Positions 1 through 13,274 of a stretch of DNA of 64,000 nt are shown in pieces (position 1 is the first letter of the stretch; the number at the start of each line of letters is the position of its first letter). This DNA is from Spinacia oleracea (taxonomy: Eukaryota > Streptophyta > Magnoliopsida > Caryophyllales > Amaranthaceae). The stretch spans positions 138,388,361-138,452,360 of the forward strand of contig NC_079492.1 of the NCBI RefSeq assembly GCF_020520425.1, written 5' to 3'. The notes below the pieces were generated by a model. That model had not been told where the DNA came from. It worked only from the letters and a program-made list of their open reading frames with translations, and did not search any database. The position numbers were made by a program, and so were the translations under genes.

Positions 1-334
1 CGCATCTAATTACTTGATCCGAAATACTAACCAGAGACTTAGACTCTATTGAAAAACTGAAATCTATCATAAGCCTATTGGAATGAAGCAGGATATGAGC
101 TGACCCAGTTACCAATGTGTCTAATAGTGATTGTTTCATCAAGTTGCACCCAACTAATTTTCAGCTTACACGGGATCAAAAACAACAAGAGCAAGATGCT
201 CCTCTAAAGTGGTACTCCAAATACGATGCCTTTCAAGCAACATCAATTTTATTTGTATTTGGCAGTCTATTATAGAGACCATGGCCCCAAATGAAAAAAA
301 ATAGTAGTAGTTCTGCCCAAACAGACCAAATATG

Positions 335-451
335 TTATTCGATAAGACGTGCACAAATATCATATATTTGCTTCTGGGTCAGGGGTAAAGGCTTCCCTAA
401 CAACTCCCTAGGTAGCTGGATCGATTCCCTTTCACTAGAATTTTTCTTTTG
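335..451 (-). other. possible alternative third exon of the small coiled-coil gene
   Basis: On the minus strand, a T-rich tract is followed by an AG at 452-453 and then 38 open codons ending in TAA (335-337), reading QKKNSSERES...DICARLIE. The phase is 0. This matches a perfect GTGAGT donor at 991-996 inside the second exon of the neighbouring gene, so splicing 997 to 451 would give a 114-aa product instead of 82 aa. I do not recognise the peptide. It could also be chance coding of a 3' flank. Confidence 0.25.
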
Positions 452-502
452 CTTTTAGCGAAAAAACAAAATGCATTACTCCATATTAAAGTACATAGTT
501 AC

Positions 503-605
503 TTACAACTTCAATTACAGACATACTATTCATATTATATCACACGTACTATTACTTACAACTTCAACTACAGACATACTATTCATATTATATCACACGT
601 ACTAA
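503..605. repeat. tandem duplication of about 52 bp
   Basis: Two adjacent near-identical copies of a segment containing ACTTACAACTTCAA, CAGACATACTATTC and ATATTATATCACACGTACTA. The rest of 452-975 shows nothing beyond the likely 3' flank of the minus-strand gene. Confidence 0.7.
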
Positions 606-975
606 ATATACTATTTAGCGTTACTAATCATATTATATAGAACAAGGCCTCCAAAATTCCGGAGACGGCCTTACGGCTTGTATTAAGAGAAATCTCCTAA
701 AAGTGGGGTATGTTGTGAAATCTAAGTCCATATACTTAAATTCTTTCTGCACATCCTAGAGTAGTATACATGACTATTTTTCTAAACAAAGGAAATTTTT
801 ATCTCAATAGTTTAGTTGCAAGATACACATTTCAAGTTCTTGAGAGAGTAGAAATCATGTAGAACATAACAACATGGAACAAGTACAAGTCCTGAGTAAC
901 ACATTTTAACACACTAACACCGCACCTGCCACACAATAAACTAGAAAAAGGTTGTCCAAATAACAGAACGCATAT

Positions 976-1941
976 TTAAGCGGTAGTCAAACTCACCATC
1001 TCTTCCAACCTCTTATTCACATTTTGCATTTCTTCTACCATTCTTCGGACTTCGGACAACATAATTTGTTCGGGAATCTTTCTTGCAGCCTCTTTCTTTT
1101 CTTGTGCCTAAATAGAGAACACCCATGAAAGAGAATGTCAATATCACTAATCAATATAGAGACTATGAAGAAAAGGGACGAATGGAAGCCAATAAGCCAA
1201 CATAAAATACAGCAAGTATAACATGATTCATGTGAACTATATCAAAATTCTGTATCTCCAAACAAAAGTGTAGGATCAGAGTTCACACAGCCCTCAAGCT
1301 CCAACTTAAGCAATAGTAGTCATTTCTAAGCATCTCCCTTATCATCTACACTGTGCATGTTCAACAATGTAAACATTCCTTCCCCAGCAACCCCTCACCC
1401 CAGGCTTTATCCTCCGCAAGGTTAGCTAATCTCCAAGCCTTACCGTGGATGACCTCTCTTTCTCACGCACAAATTTGCTAACATATGCACAAATCTTTAC
1501 GCATCTAATTCTTTGCACTCACTAGTTTGTTCTTCTATTTCGTTGGAGATAATTCAAGTTTCAAACTCACTAATATCAGAGCGAGAAAACATCTAAATTC
1601 CCTATGGTACCTCACTAACAACACACATTTGAGGATACCGTTTCACTCAGGCGGTTGCTAGGGTCAGAGCGGTGGAAATCCTCTTTCTTAATTATCAAAA
1701 TTAGGTATTTGCTACAATTGATAGGGTCAAATGTAAAAAAAAATCAACAAAAAACCTAATATAGAAGCAGCGACTGAAATCCAAATCAAAAGCAGAAATT
1801 AAAAGGGGGGAGAGAGAAATATACAGATCGAAGACGTTGCTCAAGCTGCAATCTGAAAGATCGAATGCGACGCTCTTCATAACCAGAGAGAACTCGAACA
1901 TAGAACATTGCTAATTTCCCGTATTCCAATAGCCTCTTCAT
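976..1941 (-). CDS. small conserved-looking coiled-coil protein, 82 aa, two exons
   Basis: Exon 1 is 1825-1941 (ATG at 1941, 39 codons) and exon 2 is 976-1107 (43 codons plus TAA), joined by a GT-AG intron in phase 0. The product starts MKRLLEYGKLAMFYVRVLSG and contains EERRIRSFRLQLEQRL and PEQIMLSEVRRMVEEMQ. It is basic, highly charged and predicted helical or coiled coil, with no signal peptide or membrane span. The style resembles small conserved plant proteins of unknown role; I cannot name a family with certainty. An upstream GA-rich leader and GC-rich promoter lie at about 1950-2170. A strong GTGAGT donor sits within exon 2 just before the stop, so a longer spliced form is possible (see 335-451). 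No function is assigned. Confidence 0.75.
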
Positions 1942-4173
1942 CACACCTCTCTCTTGCAATTTTAAGATTTTTTCAATCGGTAATTTTTGTCTGATTCTAA
2001 ATTGAGTTGAGAATATAGGCGGTGGCGAGAACGGTGGAACGCCGTCGCTTGTTCCGTTGTTGGTGGTGGAAGGTGGAGAAGGGGAGGGATGTGGGTGTGC
2101 GAAATGAGTGGAGTTTCAGTCTGAGGTCAGAGAGAACGACGAAGCGCGCAAGTCGTAGACTCGTAGTTGATGCCTTGATGGTGGCATGTTGAAGGTTAGT
2201 TTGGGTATTTTGTTACGGAGTATGTTGTTAGGGATAAATGTAAAACTAGGACATCTGTGGATTTGTGGTTAGGGTGGTCTTCTTTTTCTCAATTTACAAT
2301 GTATTGCTCCCTCCGTTCCTTTTTACTTTTTATGTTTTTCGTTTACATGTAGATATTTGATTATTATTTTGGCAAATAATGATATATTATTACCAAGAAA
2401 TGAGCCGTTTCAGTCAAATGATATTTTCGTAAATAATTGATGCGTTCATTACGAAAATGTAATTAAATTTAGGTCAAAGTACGATGACATGTCATCAAAT
2501 ATGGGCCACATGTACGGTCATTATTGTATTTTCATAATACATCAACAACTATATAATATACAGTCAACAACTCGCAATATACAATAAGCTTTTACTAATA
2601 AACAATCCACAACTATAAATATACAGTCAATCACTTACCAATAAATAATATTGCATTTTAGTAATTCATCAGAAGTCATAAAATACACAGTCAACGATAA
2701 GTGGTATACAATCAACACCGAGTAATATGCAGTCAATAACTACAAATATACAGTCAACACCTAACATTTTACCACCTATAGTTTTCAAGAAAAATATTAA
2801 AATGCCATTTGATTAGAATTTTTTTTCCAATCACTGAGATTAGCTCGGAATTTCTCATTATTTTTTTAACATGGATTCCATTTTAAATATGGTCTTTTTT
2901 CCGAGGAAAAAATATGAGGACTTTTAAAAATTAGGAAAATCTACGACTTACAACCCTCAAACTTTATCCAATTAAATTGTAACATTTTATATACGAGCAA
3001 AATTAATACTAGCATTAAAATAATAAAGAAACATTACCTTGTGAAATTGATTAACATAATTTCATGATGAATATAATAATTTAATAATTATTATTCATGT
3101 AATAATTCTGGACATCGCCATTTCCTGTTGCATAATTTAAAAGTGTAAGTGGATAGACATAAGACACAAACTTAACTCCTAAAAGATTAAAAACTTGTAA
3201 CTTACACGTAAATGCATTGAAACAAAGTGTTTATGCACGCGTTATGTGTGCGAAATTTTACACTACAAAATATTGCAATTTTATACTATTACATACAGGA
3301 ACAATAAATATTCCTTAAAATAATATTTTATATATTTATAAATATCAATTAACTGGAATAGAGACACCAAAAAAGTCAAACTCAAGAGTAAGCTTATAGA
3401 ATAGAAATTAAAAGAAAAAATTGGACATGAAGTATAAAAAGACCCTTCATTTTATAATTCAAAGTGTTTGGTAAATCTTGTTACTCAGCAGGGTTTTAAT
3501 TTCGAAAAAAATTTCTTTCAAAACAAAATCTCTGAGATAGTTTTATACTTTTATACTCCAATAATAATCCCACAAGTAGTCATTATATTGACATTTTACT
3601 CTAATCACTTGTTGCATTTACTTGTTTCTTGGAGAGAAGCATCAAACATCAAACATCAATCTTGAGCCTATATTTGAAACAGTAATTGTCACACATTTCC
3701 CTCTAAATGTTGGTTAGGCAAACACAAATCCAACTATATTTTGAAATAGGATTTCCCATCCAATTCCATGAAATAGTTGCTGTTCCCAAGAAGCTTCTGT
3801 AGAAAACTGTATGGATTACAAGAAAGTTTCGTGGAATGTAAAGTATCCCAAGAAGTTCAACTTCATGAGTTTTTGTCAGTAAAAACTGTAGCCAATTGTT
3901 CTAATCAGACCAAAGAAAGGTGTTATTTCCCCTTCTTTTAGGGGGGGACATCCACATATTGCATCAAATCCATTACATGAATGAATATAAGCCATCCTTC
4001 ATCAAACTTCTAGGTAAATTAATATACAAAGGCCGATAAAAGAAAATGAAGGAAAGTGTTCACAAATATATTTCATCAACCCAACACTACCCTTCCGAGA
4101 AGCACTTCCCTTTTTTTTTTTGTTTTAAGATTAAATGTACAGGCGGACGGACATAGTTAAACTGAGTGTGACT
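1942..4173. other. intergenic: promoter of the small gene, AT-rich DNA, MITE end
   Basis: About 1942-2170 is the leader and promoter of the minus-strand gene. At 2309 there is a CTCCCTCCGTTCC motif like a Stowaway-type terminal repeat, but no matching right end was found. 2500-2780 repeats short motifs like ATACAGTCAACA. The rest is AT-rich without recognisable genes. 4080-4173 is the 3' flank of the E2 gene. Confidence 0.5.
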
Positions 4174-7100
4174 TCAAGGGTCAGCTTTGCCAACCACTTC
4201 ATCATCTCCGTCACTCGATGCATAACCATCTTCACTCAGCTCCTCCTCGCTAGATTTTTCATCCTCCTGTGCTGCACCGATATCTTCTGGCTTCGCGTAT
4301 TTCTCACAGTATTCTGGAAAGCAATAAGTGTGTTATTTAAAAACCAAAAAGATTAGAAGCAGGAGTAACAGGTTGTTTAATTCAGAGAGTAACTTAGGAT
4401 TTCTTAGATATGAAATTGAAGCACCATATGACCAATATACTCAATAAGAGCAATGTTCAATTATTAACCTATGTTGTGGGACAATTGCCATTTGCAAACT
4501 ATTTAATAAATCATGTCAAGTTTTGAACCATTTCCCTACACATTGCTGTGGAAGATTCATGGAGACAGCAAACTAAAAGGTATCAGGTATATATCATAAA
4601 AGAAAACCATCTATTCACAGAAAAGGCAGAGATGCACCAATGTGACATTCATCCCAACAAACCATGTCATGAAAATCTGCAAGCCTATGCTCAAGATGGG
4701 CAAGAACATGCAAATGCAGATAGTGATAGAGGACATCTAAAGAACATGGGAATGGGATGAGAAAATAAATTACAAGCTCGAGAGGGAAGAGTGTGTCAGA
4801 AACAGGACAAACAGAAAGCCACAATCATTCATCTTTCTCCTGGGATAGACTTGGACCCAAGCTAAATCACTTCCCTTTAAACTAGGATCTTAAATATATA
4901 AGGTGGCTTTCAAAAAAAAATCGGAAACAGGCAGGAACATCTCCCAGCTGCTAACATAAACAAGATCTGAGGCTAGGTACTTCTAATAACTTAACTGTAT
5001 TTACCGAGAAGGAAACCGACAGAACGAAGACCCTTCTTTTCCCTCTTTGAACTACTCCTCTGAAAAGTCCTATTAGGTGACCAAGCCACTTAAGATTGTT
5101 TAAAGATCTACAAATCACCATCACATTCCAATTTTTGTTCAAATAAATCCTTCTCCAAAAGCAATTTGTTATTTGCTACTTAAAGACGCAATATAAATAA
5201 TTTCGAACTTCATCCACATAGCCTTCAGGCTCTTTTCACCAAGCATATGGTAATCAATTCCCAGGGAAATAATCAATTAAATGGTACTTAATGTATGGAC
5301 TTTGATATCTTCCCAACAGTTGCATCTATCTTCCCGGCTGTCTTCTTATCAAAACCTTTAGTAAATCCTAAACTAGTAATTCCATCGACGAGAGAAACCT
5401 CAAAATTTACAGCAAAGTGTTGACATAAAATTTGGATCTGGTACTTATTTTGGGGATAAATGGAAGGATCCAAGATCTAGCTATAAGGACTATGACAATA
5501 ACACTTTGGGAAAGAACTACAAATATTTGTACCAGCCAAGTTAAAAGCTACTCCAAACTTCTTTATGTAGGTAGTAGGAGGGATACCAACCTATTTACTA
5601 TATTAACAAATATAGCCGCACAGCGAGAAAGGTAATCTCGCATGCTCCATTGAGAGGACAATCACTCTTGCCACTTCCTTTGAAATTCTTGAATATGAGT
5701 TCTTATCGACTTGAGGCTTCTTTGCAATCTATCAAAGAGAAAATCATGTGTTCTATGTTCATACCTCATAAACCCCAAGTACTCTTAGTGGTTACATCAC
5801 TAACTAACCGAAAGCTTGGCTCGTATTACATTAATGGAACTGTTCAGTCTCTTTCTTCTCAAACAAAGGAACTGCTATTTTTAACATAATTTGCTACCTC
5901 TCTCTCACATATGGCATCAGACTTTAATACAACCTTTTTTATCACACTGCCACCTCCACTTTCTTACTCGCTTGAGCTGGACTTAAGGCATTGCCGCTAG
6001 AATGCATCCATTATGGTTCTCATTGAGCTGATATATAATCCAACGAGATCACAAAAGAAGAAGGTTTTTGGATTTGAATCCCATCATATCAACTTTTCAT
6101 AACCTCATGCATCAATTGCATCCTCACAGGCTTTTCCTACCTCCGGTGTTGGCTAACCCCTAAGGCGTCGTTTGCTGCATGGTTAGTTCTGACTTTCTAG
6201 AAAACAGCACACTTCCTCTTGTTTGTTAAAATAAAGAACTACATATAAGACTATAACTTCCCACAAAAGTTGATCATTAATCAACAACAACAAAAAAGAA
6301 CCTGGGATGAGAAGCCAGTGTATCGATATTAACCCACTATTAACACGTCGATTTTTGTCCAAAAAAACACGGACAGTGGCCATGATGGAGATAACACAAA
6401 AGAATCATGATAGCTTCACTAATACTTAGCCACAATGATGAGAAGGACAAGAAAAAGGTAAACAGGAGTCCAGGGCCTCCAGGCCACATGGAGGTGGCTA
6501 TGAAGGAGATGGAAATTATTGTAGCTTCAATAGTACTTATGGTAAGGATAAGAGAATAGTGAACAGAAATTTTTGCTACATTTTCGTTCAGGCTAAATGG
6601 ATAGTGGCCATGAAACAGATGACAAAAACGCATCACAGTAGCTTCACTGATACTAATGCAACTAAAGGTCAGACAAGGCAAACGTGAGTAAAGGTAATCA
6701 TAATGAGCCAAGCAACCTTACAAAGTGGGTAAAGAAAACTGAACTGGTCCAGAGGACAGGAGAAATAACTGAATACCTCGGCTCCTCAACCCACTATACA
6801 AACATAGTTTCTGGTTAATTTTACAACCTAACGGAGTTAGTAGTTTTAGTACCTCCCGGTACACATGAAATGAGCGGGTGTGCATAACATTAGCTGTGTG
6901 ACCTTTACACCAAAAACCCCAACCATCCACATATATCTTTAAGTAAACCCATAATTATGTTATCACAAAGCCCACTTGGTATGCTACAGTAACCCAGAAT
7001 GGAAAGCACTCTCACAATTGCTTCCATCTTAAAAGGATGATGAGTCAAAACTACATGTATTTAAAGCACTGTTGCACTGTTGCATTGTTCTTAATCTATA

Positions 7101-10100
7101 TATTATTAAATATCACAACATGTTACGACTCCTCAACTAGCCAATTCTCAGAGCTAGAGAAATTTATCGTTAATGAGGTTTAGCTCCCGGAAAGAATTAA
7201 GAAATACCAAAGGGCACAGACTTTCGTCCTTTCCGTCTCTGACTTAGCTTCTGCTGACCCATACCTCGCAACTAAGTGATTAGGATCACCACAGAGCATT
7301 AGATTTGCTGCTTGATAACACAAATATTCACCTGCAGGCTGCAGTAGAATGCTCTAAATCTCAAAACCAGAAGAACCACTGTTGTAACTTGTGCACCAAC
7401 ACAAATTAATCCCAGATTCACTATCTTATGCTCAAAGAACCAAATCACAACTCTTTGCCTGCTGCTAAATGTTGTCGTGGCTTAAACGACAACCTAAGGT
7501 CAGTTTTCCATGTAACCTTCAGAGAATTCAATGCTCTGCCTAGCCGAGCTAGCCAATGTCCTTATGCTCCATATTTTAGCATGTAGACATGTAGTATCAT
7601 GACAAGATGATACTTCCACAATCCAATATCATTGATCTTCCATGCTTGCACATAAGTACTAAGGAACACTACAAGACTATCAACAGAAACCAACCTTCAT
7701 CAGTCCTCAGCCAAGACAACAAGTAGTACCAAAGCTTGCCAACCCCCTATCATTAGCATCTTGCAAGCGCAGTATACAACAACGATGAACTAGATAACCT
7801 TTATTTACTCACAATCCCCTTCCTTCACTCCTCAACACAAAAAAAAGCAGGGAAACACACTCTATCTTCAAAATCAAGACTTTTGCTCCGACAATGAGCC
7901 AAATGAACAACCAATATGTATACCAGCGATTTCAAAAGTCTGCAATCAAAAGCAAAGCATATAGTTGGGAAATCATTACATATAACAACCCCATCTCCGC
8001 CACTGATCTGATAAATAGTCATCTAATAACAGATAACTAAAACAACGAGTGTCATATCTCCGGCCATGATTAATCCAGAATGTTCAGTTGTTCAAAACTG
8101 ATTTATACCTAAAAAAGAAACATCAAAAAGAAAAAACTTTGAGACAAATTCCATGGTAAATTTTTGTTTGTTTAACTTTCCGGGTTTCGCGGAACGCCAA
8201 ACCCAAAACCCATTACACAACGGCGGAAAGGTCGAGTTTCAATTCCATGGTTCAGGAGCTTAAAACATGGCATATGTGAACTTGCATCAGAGATTGGACG
8301 TAAAAGGAGAGAACATATTCGAATTTGGCCAGAGTCAAGTAGCAGAAAACAAAAACCTAGGATCAAGTGAAGAGCATCAAGGATGGACAAGGGTAAGTCC
8401 TGGAAGACAAAGTACATACCACGAAAAATGAGACAACTTTACTAATAGAAACATTCCGACGAGATGGAGGGTAGGCTCGTTTGTTTGGGTGAACTTACTA
8501 AGGTCAATCGGAACTGTAGTTTTTGGGTCATATTATGAAGTAACATGAAAGAAATGAGGGCTAGACCTGACGAAGAAGCATGGAAATGTTCAGGGATCCC
8601 TCATTTAGCTAGAAAAGTTACACACTCATACATCTAATGAAACTACATAGGGAACCTGCACATGACATTAGGACCAACAAAATACGTACGATTCAGTGCC
8701 AAAAGAATTTCAACAGAGATTCTTAATGACAAGAGGGGTGCCTCTAGCAATTTATCCGACTCAAATATGCGTATTAAGGATTAAGATAAATCTGAAGAGA
8801 AAAAAAAAACCCGATAAGGATCAGGTTACGTCGAAGAACACCTTTAAGTCTTGTCCTATTGTGACAGCTTTGAATGAAATTGTTAGGAAAATTTGAGGAT
8901 GATGTATCATAGTGTATGATATTCGCATATGGCGTGTTTTGGGGTGAAGAAAGAGGAGTCAAATGGCAATTTAGAATTCCGGAGGGATACTATGGAATAG
9001 AAGAGTGACAAGTTGAGTTGGACTTAGGCTAGGTACATGGAACGTTGACTTAAACTTAAAAAAGGGAAAACCTAATGAGAAGTTAGGAACGGAATGGATG
9101 TTGCACCAAAAGAAGGATTATCTGAAAAGTATCTCAAAATTGTCATACAAATTAATTAAGATGAAGGTAGGCGTAGTAGTACATTGCATTAATGCCAAGT
9201 GGATGAAACAGAGGGGCTCTTTAGCAGTCTAATGCAGCTTGAAATGTACAAATGAATTAAAGGTAATTCCTATAAGCTTTTAGACCAACAATTCTCTCGG
9301 AAATTTAACTTGATTAGAAGAGAAAAGACCAAGCAATAAGGGAAAAAGGGGGTGTATTCCCTCTGTGAAAAGCATAACTGAAGAGAGTATGGCTTAGAAG
9401 GTCTGGACATTAAAACGTGACATTCCTATGTGCCTGTAAGGAGATGTAAGAAGATCATATATTCTAAGGTATTGTAAAAGAAGAAGAGGCAGATCAGGGA
9501 AAAATGGTATGAGATCATCAGAAGACATTGACTACTAGGCCCACAAGGAGGGACATCTTAACTGGAATTTGTGGCATACAACCTATTACGGACTACTACT
9601 CTATATTTGTAGTTGCTCTCCCCTTTCACCTTCCCAACTTCATATATTTCCTCTTACGAAAGATCATTTTCGATGCCCAATCAACTTATTATCACCACCA
9701 CACCACCATCACTACTTCTTTTTACTGTTATTAAATCATTATAATAGAAAGTAGCATTCACTATTTTATTATGTTTTATTATGCAGAATGTTTTCTGCGA
9801 GGCTCTTTTGGGAACAACATGTCTACCAAGTTATACTAAGTAGGAAGAATTGTACAGACCTCCCCCCCCCCCCCCCCCGGAAGTAATGCAGAAGATCAAA
9901 TAGACTAAAAAAACCAAAAGCAAGGCTTGCAATTAGGTTTGGAAAGAAATGTACAGCTCAAATGCCTCGTATTGTCAAACGAGGCAGCCAATGAAATGAA
10001 TCTTTAAAAAGGCCCCTTAAGCATTACCTTTCACCCTCTGCTCGTAAACAGCTTTATCACGCATCATCAAGGCTGCGGCCTCCCCGTTCAAGGGATCTGA

Positions 10101-11276
10101 TGGATTGGGATACAACAGAAGCTGAGGCAGAAACACTTCAAAAACATTTACTAAATCTGAAACAAAGCTTCAACAATAACAATTAGCCAACAACAACAGC
10201 AGTTAAGCCTTTTAAGCAGTGAAACATAAAATGGAACTAATTTTCATTACCAAACATAGGGCTCCATGTCTGATTGATAACATCCAAACAAACCGAGCCC
10301 GACCTGAAACTCCGATAACATAGCAGAAGTTTAGTGACATGAAGCATTCTCAACAAACTAGGTAGAATATTTCAAAAAAGACAAATAACAAAAACTTCCA
10401 CAGCACCCATTAAGACAAAGGTGATACATAACATCTGCAGACTTACATTTCATCGACATTGGGGTGATATATCTTGTTAATAAAACCAATGGAAGGAGAC
10501 TTGTATGGATAGGCATCTGGAAGCTCCACCCTTATCTTCCAAGCACCTCCCTGATATGGACCTACCAAATTTCAACAATGTTTTACTAACCTAGCAAAGA
10601 ATTTCTTGCGGATTTTGAAACACAGAAAAACCCAGTGAAAAAGAAAGCATACTACTCACAAAATTAAACTTAATGTTGCAAAATGAAAAGTATAGATCAT
10701 GGTATATGCAGCAGATTTTGCAGTTGAAAAAGCAATGTTCATACATGTAAAAGAAAGGGACGGGATTGATAAGGATTAAGATCTTTATTCACTGACTTCA
10801 AAATAGTTCACTCAAACATTGAAGATCAAAAGTACAGATTGGAGGAACTGAAGTTACTGGCAGCTCTCATTTTTCAGCTAAATCCATCAAAACTCAGAAC
10901 CCAGAAATCAACTCAGAAGAAAAAGAATCACAAACTTTATAAATTCAACTACAAAATGATAGAAATTAATCATAAAATACATAATCATTTAAAAAATTAG
11001 AAAAAAGAAAATGGAAGGAGTTTAGATGATATACTTTCAGGGGGTCCATGAAATTCGACATAAAATTCTTGCATGCCATCATTGATCATCTCCACCTTAT
11101 AATCACTCATCATCCTAGTTCATGACAAAAATTAAAACCCCATTAAAGCACAAACATATCTTTCATTTCGTAATTAAAAATTATAGAAAAATCAAAAAAA
11201 AAGAAAAAGAAAGATGAATTCTGGGTTCGTACAGTTTCATCAAGTCCATTTCTCGGCGCTTGCTAGGAGAAGACAT
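4174..11276 (-). CDS. UBC4: ubiquitin-conjugating enzyme E2, UBC4/5 (UBE2H-like) type, 186 aa
   Basis: Six exons join in frame: 11233-11276, 11035-11114, 10447-10561, 10251-10303, 10028-10156 and 4174-4313 (561 nt). The enzyme takes ubiquitin from E1 on a cysteine and passes it to E3/substrate in cytosol or nucleus. The start [15 protein letters not shown], the HPN motif (74-76), the catalytic Cys85 in SGSVCLDV and the line [16 protein letters not shown] mark the E2 fold. The tail after EYCEKYAKP is acidic ([17 protein letters not shown]) and ends GKADP, typical of the plant UBC4/5/6 group, whose members are about 185 aa. Every junction is GT-AG and the split codons rebuild conserved residues. 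The last intron (4314-10027, 5.7 kb) is unusually long; the others are 93-678 bp. Which UBC4/5/6 paralogue this is cannot be decided. Confidence 0.95.
4314..10027 (-). other. 5.7-kb terminal intron of the E2 gene
   Basis: The intron separates the conserved E2 core from its acidic tail exon. It is bounded by GTAATG (donor at 10027) and TTTCCAG (acceptor). It holds three degenerate repeats of about 120 bp (6360-6700), a poly-C run at about 9861-9878, and long stretches with no coding potential that I could recognise. No intact transposon ends were identified, though its size suggests old insertions. Confidence 0.8.
6360..6700. repeat. three degenerate repeats of about 120 bp inside the E2 intron
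   Basis: Related blocks contain GTGGCCATGATGGAGAT / GTGGCTATGAAGGAGAT / GTGGCCATGAAACAGAT followed each time by a TAGCTTCA-TA-TACT motif. They create an open minus-strand frame that is not a gene. Confidence 0.55.
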
Positions 11277-12408
11277 TTTTTTTTGCTTTTCTTTATTTTC
11301 CTTTTTTTCGTTTTTGGGAAGAGGTTATTTTATGTTAGGCAAGAACAAGATTTTGAGGAAGAAGGAGAGAGGAAATGGTAGGGATGTGTGAGTTTCGGTC
11401 ACAAAAAAGCAAGGGACGCAACGCAAGTTAGTTCGGCCATTCAACAGAGTAATGGGGATATATATTTATATTTTATTTTTATTCTATTTCACTTATTGTG
11501 TATTGTTTTTTTCTCAAATGTTATATTGGGAAATTCATTTCGCCAAAAAGAATGAAAGAAGGGAAATGGGTGGTACACTGAGCAATTTGGATTATGCATC
11601 CGAGCGCACAATAATTATTGAAAATCTAATGAACATGGAGAATGATTTCAATGTACGTGTACTAGTAAAATATTTAAATTATATGTTCTATGGATTTTAA
11701 CTATACGTTACACTGGTACACTCTAAATTGATTTACGAGTGGTATTTTTCTCGACTTTTCGTGAGTGTAACCCCGGTAATAATGCTCTTATAATGGATTT
11801 GTCAAAATAATTATCGGTGTCTAAAATTATTTGTCGTCGTGCGAAGTATACATGGAAATACGAGTAATAAAATAAATAGAAGGGACGTGTTTGAAAAAGT
11901 AGTTGTTATAAGAGCATCAACATTGGTGAAACTTCACTTGGGGCAAAATCTTTCATAATTGTTTTTCCCCCAACAATAGTAAGTCCTTCTTTTGAAAACC
12001 CTTTTGAAACTCAAACATCTAATAGTGTGACTTATAAAAGTAAATTTTCATTTATTAATAATTTTTCTTTTTTTACAAACTTTCCTTTGTAGAGGAAAAA
12101 TAACCATTTGAGAAGAGTTTAAAAAAAATTGAGAACTATTATCATTTTTGATAACTCGTCCAAATGGAGAGCTCTTCTTTAACAAATTTTTTTTTTCTCC
12201 TTTTGAGCCCCGCCGGAGATGACCAAATAGATACTCCATCTGTCCCTTAATACTCGACCTGTTTTGACCGAACACGCTTGTCAATGCAAACTTTGACCAC
12301 CAATTTCTTTAACTACATATTATTAAAACTTATAAAAATATTAATATTTTGAAAGTATATATTAAGATGAAGCCAACAATATATTATATACTAACATTTG
12401 TTTTCATA
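11277..12408. other. E2 promoter/leader and AT-rich intergenic DNA
   Basis: 11277-11450 is the leader and proximal promoter of the minus-strand E2 gene, with T-rich and GGAAGAGG-type purine stretches. 11450-12230 is AT-rich without genes. At 12231-12330 there is a partial MITE-like end (ACTCCATCTGTCCCTTAATA) with no partner. Confidence 0.5.
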
Positions 12409-12734
12409 CTCCCTCTGTCCCTTAATACTCGCACCGCTTTCCTTTTCGGGCTGTCCCTTAATACTTGCACCGCTTCTATAAATGGAAATCTTTACCAATA
12501 TTATATCATTTCTCACACTTACCTACTACCCCACTTACACCTCTACTCCCTACAAAAAATCATTTAAAAATCCACACCTCCCACTCCCCACTCCCCACCC
12601 CTTACACATTTCCCACTAACAATATTAAAAAAATACCCCACTAACAACTAACATCCATTAAATTAATAAGTCCATTCAAATGTCTTAAACTCAGCACCGG
12701 TCAAACCGGTGCGAGTATTAAGGGACGGAGGGAG
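12409..12734. mobile_element. Stowaway-like MITE, 326 bp, divergent copy
   Basis: Ends CTCCCTCTGTCCCTTAATACT and its inverse at the right, flanked by TA on both sides (12407-12408 and 12735-12736). The interior matches, in diverged form, the MITE family at 43720, 50333, 50401 and 52928 (for example CAAAAAATCATTTAAAAAT and the CGGTCAAACCGG motif near the right end). Confidence 0.85.
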
Positions 12735-12800
12735 TATACTAGAAATAAAATAGGGTCAAAGATCCCGTGACATGTCATCACCGTAAAAGATCCCACAACA

Positions 12801-12820
12801 TTTGGCGTCGTCTGTGGGGA
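12801..12820 (+). other. primer-binding-site-like sequence of the LTR element
   Basis: TTTGGCGTCGTCTGTGGGGA lies immediately after the LTR end, differing by about one base from the TTGGCGCCGTCTGTGGGGA form common in plant gypsy elements (established knowledge, recalled not searched). Confidence 0.6.
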
Positions 12821-12889
12821 GGTACAGTATCATGGTAGAACTGCAACCTAAGGAAAGAAGCCAGAGTGCCCTTCGACGCGTCAGCAAGC

Positions 12890-13250
12890 CCACATGATGC
12901 CTTGCTCCCAGTCAGGACGCCTAGCTCACAGGCAGGACGCCTTGCTCCCAGTCAGGACGCCTTGCTCCCAGGCACGACGTCTAGCTCCCAGGCAGGACTC
13001 CTAGCTCACAGGCAGGACGGAGTTAGGCAGGACGCCTTGCTCCCAGGCAGGACGCCTAGCTCACAGGCAGGACGCCTTGCTCCCAGGCAGGACGCCTAGC
13101 TCACAGGCAGGACGCCTAGCTCCCGGTGAAGACGCCTAGCTCATAGGCAGGACGCCTAGCTCCCAGGCAGGACGCCTAGCTCACAAGCAGGACGCCTTGC
13201 TCCCAGTCAGGACGCCTTGCTCCTGGTCAGGACTTGGAGCTCCCCTCAGG
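12890..13250. repeat. 20-bp minisatellite array
   Basis: Unit GGCAGGACGCCTAGCTCACA with variants (CTTGCTCCCA in the second half), roughly 17 copies with small insertions. It is open in the reading frames only because the unit has no stop in the phases used. Confidence 0.9.
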
Positions 13251-13274
13251 ACTTGCAAGCTCCCCATAGGGACT

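Noticed and set aside
6340-6711. 123-codon minus-strand frame in the E2 intron
   Set aside because: Created by three degenerate 120-bp repeats; no protein family features.
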